Assembly: GCA_950097015.1 (NCBI GenBank) | Contig: CATNEN010000015.1 | Location: 1,409,501-1,473,500, forward strand | Direction: 5' to 3' | Length of the DNA: 64,000 nt | Origin: Macrostomum hystrix | Taxonomy: Eukaryota > Platyhelminthes > Macrostomidae | Shown here: piece by piece, positions 58,801 to 64,000 of the stretch | Layout: each line of letters begins with the position of its first letter | Position numbering within the stretch: the first letter of the stretch is position 1 | Made by a program: the position numbers and the translations under genes | Notes under the pieces: model-generated | What the model saw: only the letters and a program-made list of their open reading frames with translations | Told to the model about the DNA's origin: nothing | Databases searched by the model: none

Positions 58801-60778
58801 TGTCGGCGGATCGCTACTGTACCAGCTGAGTATTAGTTGTTAGTCCTACTCGTATAAAGTGAACTGGCTGGGGTCATTTGCATTGTGCGGAATACAGGCC
58901 GATGGGTTGAACTAGAGCATCACTTTTTTTGCCGAACTTCCGTTGGTCGTTTCGCGTGCTAAAATCGATATCATATTTTTGCTTCATTTCAGTTTCTAGT
59001 TTGAGTTGCAGAACCATGCGTTTTTTGGAGAGCTGCTTAAACCATTAATAACGCAGAATGCTCTTTAAAAAGAAATAAAAGTACTATTTCATTAGTCTAT
59101 TTAGTAGATTATTGGAGTCAGTCGGGCAAATTAAGTAGATTAATCATCAATTTGTTAGATAAAGAGTCAGTCGGGTAGATAAGATTCTCTCGGGTATATT
59201 GAGAATCACTCAAGTATATTTAGAATCACTCGGGTAGATGAAGTGTAGTCACTCGGGTAGATGAAGTGTAGTCACTCGGGTAGATGAAATGTAGTCACTC
59301 GGGAAGATGAAGTGTAGTCACTCGGGTAGATGAAGTGTAGTCACTCGGGTAGATGAAATGTAGTCACTCGGGTAGATTGAATGTAGTCACTCGGGTAGAT
59401 GAAATGTAGTCACTCGGGTAGATGAAGTGTAGTCACTCGGGTAGATTGAGCGTAGTCACTCGGGTAGATGAAGTGTAGTCACTCGGGTAGATGAAGTGTA
59501 GTCACTCGGGTAGATGAAGTGTAGTCACTCGGGTAGATGAAGTGTAGTCACTCGGGTAGATTGAGTGTAGTCACTCGGGTAGATTGAGTGTAGTCACTCG
59601 GGTAGATGAAATGTAGTCACTCGGGTAGATAAAGTGTAGTCACTCGGGTAGATGAAATGTAGTCACTCGGGTAGATGAAATGTAGTCACTCGGGTAGATG
59701 AAGTGTAGTCACTCGGGTAGATTGAGTGTAGTCACTCGGGTAGATGAAGTGTAGTCACTCGGGTAGATGAAATGTAGTCACTCGGGTAGATGAAATGTAG
59801 TCACTCGGGTAGATTGAGTGTAGTCACTCGGGTAGATTGAGTGTAGTCACTCGGGTAGATTGAGTGTAGTCACTCGGGTAGATTGAGTGTAGTCACTCGG
59901 GTAGATGAAATGTAGTCACTCGGGTAGATGAAATGTAGTCACTCGGGTAGATGAAGTGTAGTCACTCGGGTAGATTGAGTGTAGTCACTCGGGTAGATGA
60001 AGTGTAGTCACTCGGGTAGATGAAATGTAGTCACTCGGGTAGATGAAATGTAGTCACTCGGGTAGATTGAGTGTAGTCACTCGGGTAGATTGAGTGTAGT
60101 CACTCGGGTAGATTGAGTGTAGTCACTCGGGTAGATGAAATGTAGTCACTCGGGTAGATGAAGTGTAGTCACTCGGGTAGATGAAGTGCAGTCAGTCTAA
60201 ATATACGTCAATTGACGTTATCAGACCATCTGGCATTCTCTTTATAACAAGCAATCGCAAACGCTTCCTTGCCGCAGTGCCCCACCGCTAGCCAGATGCT
60301 GGCCTGGTATCCCACCGGACAGCAGCGCAACAGTCTCACCGAGTCAGACTTCCTGGACCTGTGCCCAACACTGGTTTACCTGCTGCACTCCAAGGTCTGC
60401 AGCAGCGGCGCTCACCAATCCGCCAGCACTTCCAAGCAGCCCTCGCGCACCTGGCAGGTGTGGGGCGCCTCACTGCTTGCCGTGGTCATCACTAGTCTGG
60501 GCGGCGTGGCCACCATCTTCCTCATCCGCCCGCTGATGCGCACCCGCTTCTACACCCTAGTGGTCCAGTTCCTCATCGCCCTGGCTGTGGGCTCCCTGAG
60601 CGGTGACGCCTTCCTGCACCTCCTGCCTCATGTGAGTCCTGCTGCGTGTCTGATGGGGTGTCTGTCTGTCTGTCCGTCTGTCTGTCTGTACTGGGTGTCT
60701 GTACTGGGTGTCTGTCCGTCTGTCTGTCTGTCTGTCTGTACTGGGTGTCTGTCTGTCTGTCTGTCTGTCTGTACTGGG

Positions 60779-60831
<53 letters not shown>

Positions 60832-63095
60832 GCCTGTCCGTGAGCCCTCCGCTTTGCTGTCTCAGCCAATCTACGTATAAAACTCAAATCAGAGTGTTGT
60901 TGCATTTAAAAAAACTTCTATATTTAATTTCTAAACTATTTCACGGATGCACAAGCTATGCCAAATTTAACATAGCTTTAAATTTCCAAGTGTCTTTGGG
61001 GGGAGTTTTTCGGGTGTCTCCCCGGCCTCCGTCGGTTCTCCCTGCATAATTTAGCCCTTTTTCAGTATTTTAATTATTTGTTTCTCACGAAATCGGAAGT
61101 GCAAATTGATTTTTTGTGGCAAAAAACTAAGTTTTTATTTGCATTAAAATGCTATTGATTTGAAAAAAACGTCTATATATAGTGTAGAAAAAGCTTAGGC
61201 TATTGTGAGACTGCAAATTAACGATACCCACTCTGGCCTTGTAAAAAACTGCTCGTTGCAATTAATTGGTAAGTCTGTCAATCAAATCAGACCTGTTTCT
61301 ACACCTAAAAGAAAATAAATAAATGTAGCTGTTTTGGCAATTGATTTTATGCTACAAAGTTTCGCTTGTGTATTGGCTTTTATAATGATCTCAATTATTC
61401 GCTAGTTCATGACGAAATTGTTTCTTCAAGGACGAAATTGTATCCAATCCTAAAAATTGAAGTACAAGGCTCACCTGGACTGGAGCGGATGGCTGTCACT
61501 TGGACTGGAGTAGAGTGGATGGCTGTCACTTGGATTGGAGTGGATGGCTGTCACCTGGACTGAAGTGGAGCGGATGGCTGTCACTTGGACTGGAGTAGAG
61601 TGGATGGCTGTCACTTGGACTGAAGTGGATGGCTGTCACTTGGACTGGAGTAGTGTGGATGGCTGTCACTTGGACTGAAGTGGATGGCTGTCACTTGGAC
61701 TGAAGTGGATGGCTGTCACTTGGACTGGAGTAGAGTGGATGGCTGTCACTTGGACTGGAGTGGATGGCTGTCACCTGGACTGAAGTGGAGCGGATGGCTG
61801 TCACTTGGACTGGAGTAGAGTGGATGGCTGTCACTTGGACTGAAGTGGATGGCTGTCACTTGGACTGGAGTAGAGTGGATGGCTGTCACTTGGACTGGAG
61901 TGGATGGCTGTCACCTGGACTGAAGTGGAGCGGATGGCTGTCACTTGGACTGGAGTAGAGTGGATGGCTGTCACTTGGACTGGAGTGGATGGCTGTCACC
62001 TGGACTGAAGTGGAGCGGATGGCTGTCACTTGGACTGGAGTAGAGTGGATGGCTGTCACTTGGACTGAAGTGGATGGCTGTCACTTGGACTGGAGTAGAG
62101 TGGATGGCTGTCACTTGGACTGAAGTGGATGGCTGTCACTTGGACTGGAGTAGAGTGGATGGCTGTCACTTGGACTGGAGTGATTGGCTGTCACTTGGAC
62201 TGGAGTGGATGGCTGTCGCTTGGACTTGAGTGGATGGCTGTCGCTTGGACTGGAGTGGATGGCTGTCACTTGGACTGGAGTGGATGGCTGTCGCTTGGAC
62301 TGGAGTGGATGGCTGTCACTTGGACTGGAGTGGTTGGCTGTCGCTTGGACTGGAGTGGATCGCTGTCGCTTGGACTGGAGTGGATGGCTGTCACTTGGAC
62401 TAGAGTGGATGGCTGTCGCTTGGAATAGAGTGGATGGCTGTCACTTGGACTGGAGTGATTGGCTGTCACTTGGGCTGGAGTGGTTGGCTGTCACTTGGAC
62501 TGGAGTGATTGGCTGTCACTTGGACTGGAGTGGTTGGCTGTCACTTGGACTGAAGTGGTTGGCTGTCACTTGGACTGGAGTGGTTGGCTGTCACTTGGAC
62601 TGGAGTGGTTGGCTGTCACTTGGACTGAAGTGGTTGGCTGTCACTTGGACTGGAGTGGTTGGCTGTCACTTGGACTGGAGTGATTGGCTGTCACTTGGAC
62701 TGGAGTGGTTGGCTGTCACTTGGACTGGAGTGGTTGGCTGTCACTTGGACTGAAGTGGACTAAATTAGAAGGCTGTCACCTGGACTAGATTAGAAGGCTG
62801 TCACCTGGACTAAATTAGAAGGCTGTCACCAGTACTGTTTACTTCGGTTGCCACATGCATTACTAGCTCAAACATGCCAGTCTGCTGACGCCCTGTTCCC
62901 CCCCAGGCCCTTTTCCCCGAGACTGACGACGCGCATGATCACGGGAAGGACGAAAAGGACGCGGTGGACCACATGGGCACCCTGTACCGGTGCCTGACTG
63001 CCCTGATGGGTATCTACTGCTTCTTTGTCATCGAGCGCATCACCGTTCTTTGCCAAAATAGGCGCAGTCGCAGGCGCAACAGTGCCAGGAGACCT
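52802..63095 (+). CDS. ZIP zinc transporter, LIV-1 subfamily, first three exons (gene runs on)
   Basis: Exons are 52802-53164, 60278-60631 and 62907-63095, all phase 0; the donor at 63096 (GTGAGT) shows that the gene continues past the part seen. Exon 1 encodes a signal peptide (VICFLLCVLLNVHVDSAAA), an EF-like YGGLNKTGISLADLQRLM stretch found in LIV-1 ectodomains, and a His/Asp-rich run (DHDHDDPNHKHE). Exon 2 ends the ectodomain (LTESDFLDLCPTLVYLLHS) and encodes TM1 (WGASLLAVVITSLGG) and TM2 ending GSLSGDAFLHLLPH. Exon 3 has a short His/Asp loop and TM3 (LTALMGIYCFFVIERITVL). LIV-1 ZIPs bring zinc (some also iron or manganese) into the cytosol. The metal-binding TM4-TM5 (HExPHE) is not in the window. 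Closest in style to ZIP6/ZIP10. Confidence 0.9.
53165..54040. other. ZIP intron 1, left part
   Basis: Non-coding intron sequence starting GTGAGTCC. No repeat or gene is recognised before the minisatellite. Confidence 0.4.
54045..54770. repeat. Minisatellite in ZIP intron 1, about 27-30-bp unit
   Basis: Units share GAAACTGACAAGAATCA, followed by AAGACACATACCG or TAGCCACCAAACA. The left part is a higher-order repeat of about 60 bases (two alternating unit types, five times), the right part a simpler 27-30-base repeat. One or two stray units recur at 54981-55030. Confidence 0.93.
54771..57030. other. ZIP intron 1, middle part
   Basis: Mostly unique non-coding sequence. It contains a SINE-A copy (56655-56875). 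The frames 55168-55410 and 55755-56024 show no recognisable protein. Confidence 0.4.
56655..56875 (-). repeat. SINE-A copy 6, divergent, body only
   Basis: Matches the SINE-A body in order: CCCGCAAGCTAGCGAGGATG, the CCGCTGACCCCTAAACACAC block, AGTGTACACTGTCACTGTG, GTTGGCCTCA and CCAAGCCTTCTCTGCG. The tRNA-like head is not evident at the right end. Confidence 0.65.
57033..58562 (-). mobile_element. Tc1/mariner/IS630-type element with about 138-bp inverted ends
   Basis: Terminal inverted repeats run about 57033-57170 and 58424-58562 and match closely over their length (sharing for example GCGCGAGCGCTAGTGTGCAG and TTTTGCGTCCTATTTCGG). TA lies at both outer edges. A tandem duplication of about 50 bases is present at 57248-57343. 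The whole element is in ZIP intron 1. Confidence 0.85.
57361..58257 (-). pseudogene. Decayed transposase of the IS630/Tc1 type
   Basis: On the minus strand the first frame (58257-57784) encodes an N-terminal helix-turn-helix region (VDRQRLIAANDFNADWRALA, FARQTAASIIKAY, GGAKRRRLTDEMVNAITEFL) and stops just before the likely first catalytic aspartate. The next codons read LDEFGVNLWT and GWVPRGQRA, as in IS630/Tc1 catalytic domains. Later parts (FLPPYSPFLK in another frame) are shifted. A stop and shifts make it inactive. Confidence 0.8.
58563..59185. other. ZIP intron 1, right part
   Basis: Unique AT-rich non-coding sequence; nothing recognised. Confidence 0.35.
59190..60195. repeat. Minisatellite in ZIP intron 1, 21-22-bp unit
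   Basis: About 46 units of GTAGTCACTCGGGTAGAT followed by GAAAT, GAAGT or TGAGT. The three variants recur in blocks; for example the order around 59680-59930 is repeated at about 59930-60150, so a higher-order unit of about 240 bases is likely. It ends about 80 bases before the exon 2 acceptor. Confidence 0.95.
60655..60838. repeat. TGTC microsatellite in ZIP intron 2
   Basis: (TGTC)n runs broken four times by TACTGGGTG. It starts about 20 bases past the splice donor at 60632. Cys/Val/Ser-rich frames here are artefacts. Confidence 0.97.
60840..61475. other. ZIP intron 2 spacer
   Basis: Unique AT-rich sequence without a recognisable feature. Confidence 0.4.
61478..62850. repeat. Minisatellite in ZIP intron 2, 24-bp unit
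   Basis: About 55 units of GGCTGTCACTTGGACTGGAG followed by TGGAT or TGGTT. In the left half six-base insertions (AGTAGAGTGGAT- and AGTGGAGCGGAT-type) create a higher-order pattern; the right half is simpler. The last units decay to AAATTAGAAGGCTGTCACC. A 24-base period leaves 60-190-codon open frames that are not genes. Confidence 0.96.
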
Positions 63096-63800
63096 GTGAG
63101 TGCAATTCTTCTCGTGGTTTGCACTGAATTATGCTCGTATATTCCAGCAATAGAAATAGATAGCTGTAGGAATGTGAGCACTGTACCTTACCTCTAAATG
63201 ATCGTCTCTTTGACGCTTTCACGCTTTCCTTTCGTAAGTTGTTCGCAACAATCTGGTTTTATTTTGTTTCACTTTTTTCAGTTTTCGCTTTCCGCACTGG
63301 TGCGTTCTTGGCCTGTGGCTTTGAGTTGTCAGATCAATTCTGTATATTACTGCTTTAGTATTTTAGAGACCCCATACTAATCCCTACTCATTCACCCCCT
63401 GCTGCTACCGGGTGTGCTCAAGGGAGATCGGTTTAATTAGGCTGAGTAGAAACTTGCACAGCGTAAGCTAACACCTGTCTAGAATATAGAATTCAGTATT
63501 GTTTGTGATAGTAGATGTTGTCGTGTACTCGCCTGAGTCATGTGCCAGCAAACCACTTAGAAAATATGGCTCGTTTCTCATTTTTCTGCTTTTGTTTTGT
63601 TACCAATTATCTTTAGCAATGCATCACCTTATAGATTGTCACGTCCACTGTTGTCTAGTGTACAATAATTTTTGTACTTTTGTTGTCACTCTTTCCACCT
63701 GTTATTTCACAACCATCGAACTCCCCCCAACAATTTTCCCTTCCATCCCATTCAAAATTATTCCTACCACCACTTCGTGAAAATCCCTACCATATCACTC
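63096..63800. other. ZIP intron 3 (start)
   Basis: Non-coding sequence after the exon 3 donor. No further ZIP exon was found before the window ends. Confidence 0.5.
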
Positions 63801-64000
63801 CACAATGATCCCTCCCTTTTCCCCTCACAATGATCTTCCCACCCCCTCACAATGATCTTCCCACCCCCTCACAATGATCTTCCCACCCCCTCACAATGAT
63901 CTTCCCACCCCCTCACAATGATCTTCCCACCCCCTCATAATAATCTTCCCACCCCCTCACAATGATCTTCCTACCCCTCACAATGATCTTCCCATCCCCT
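63800..64000. repeat. Minisatellite at the window edge, 21-bp unit
   Basis: About nine units of CCCCTCACAATGATCTTCCC plus A, continuing to the last base, so the array extends beyond the window. Confidence 0.95.

Noticed and set aside
59190-60195. CRISPR-like array
   Set aside because: Direct repeats follow each other without unique spacers, and the locus is an animal intron; it is a minisatellite.
61764-62753. Open frames with repeated W-x-G-V-x-G-C-H-L units
   Set aside because: Produced by a 24-bp tandem repeat inside a ZIP intron; the unit length is a multiple of three, so frames stay open by arithmetic.

Overview
This window looks like nuclear DNA from an invertebrate animal. Six kinds of conserved protein gene are split by introns with GT-AG ends (one GC-AG), and the code is standard. 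More than half of the sequence is SINEs, LINEs, DNA transposons, an LTR retroelement and minisatellites. A flatworm or other lophotrochozoan is my best guess; no species-level marker is visible.

Left part (1-10.4 kb): a C2H2 zinc-finger gene of the ZNF280/POGZ type (1977-4802, four exons) is followed by a 25-bp-class minisatellite and by a complete five-exon thymidine phosphorylase gene (TYMP, 7181-10362). From 10.5 to 13 kb lie a GC-rich LTR- or promoter-like block, a full-length tRNA-derived SINE and a broken relic of the gene family described next.

Middle part (12.3-38.3 kb): an array of secreted fibrinogen-domain proteins, all on the minus strand. There are four complete four-exon genes (A 13858-16021, B 18516-21470, C 27659-29941, D 34655-38307), a mosaic pseudogene (12330-13065) and an inverted chimeric fragment (26912-27395). 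Each protein has a signal peptide, two related modules of about 150 residues that I do not recognise (N1 and N2), and a C-terminal fibrinogen-related domain with a DxDxD calcium-site motif. All splice phases match and all four reading frames close without a stop. Gene C has the leader and upstream flank of gene B but the body of gene D. The array is heavily invaded: duplicated LINE fragments, a Ty3/gypsy 3' half with LTR, a mariner with a precise empty site in the paralogue, a MITE inserted at the stop codon of gene D, a SINE inside a LINE, and tiny foldback elements.

Right part (38.7-64 kb): ARL3 (minus, 40780-41724, its ATG exon not found) is divergent from UNC50 (45523-47665), followed by a short delta-tubulin gene TUBD1 (49027-52069) and the first three exons of a LIV-1-type ZIP zinc transporter (52802-63095, running off the window). 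Many introns here consist mostly of minisatellite; TUBD1 intron 1 is almost wholly one array. ARL3, TUBD1 and, less directly, UNC50 are genes known for cilia or membrane traffic, but nothing shows that they are co-regulated.

The strongest candidate for something undescribed is the mosaic N1-N2-fibrinogen gene array. Its secretion and lectin-type domain suggest recognition or a secretory-gland role; that is inference.
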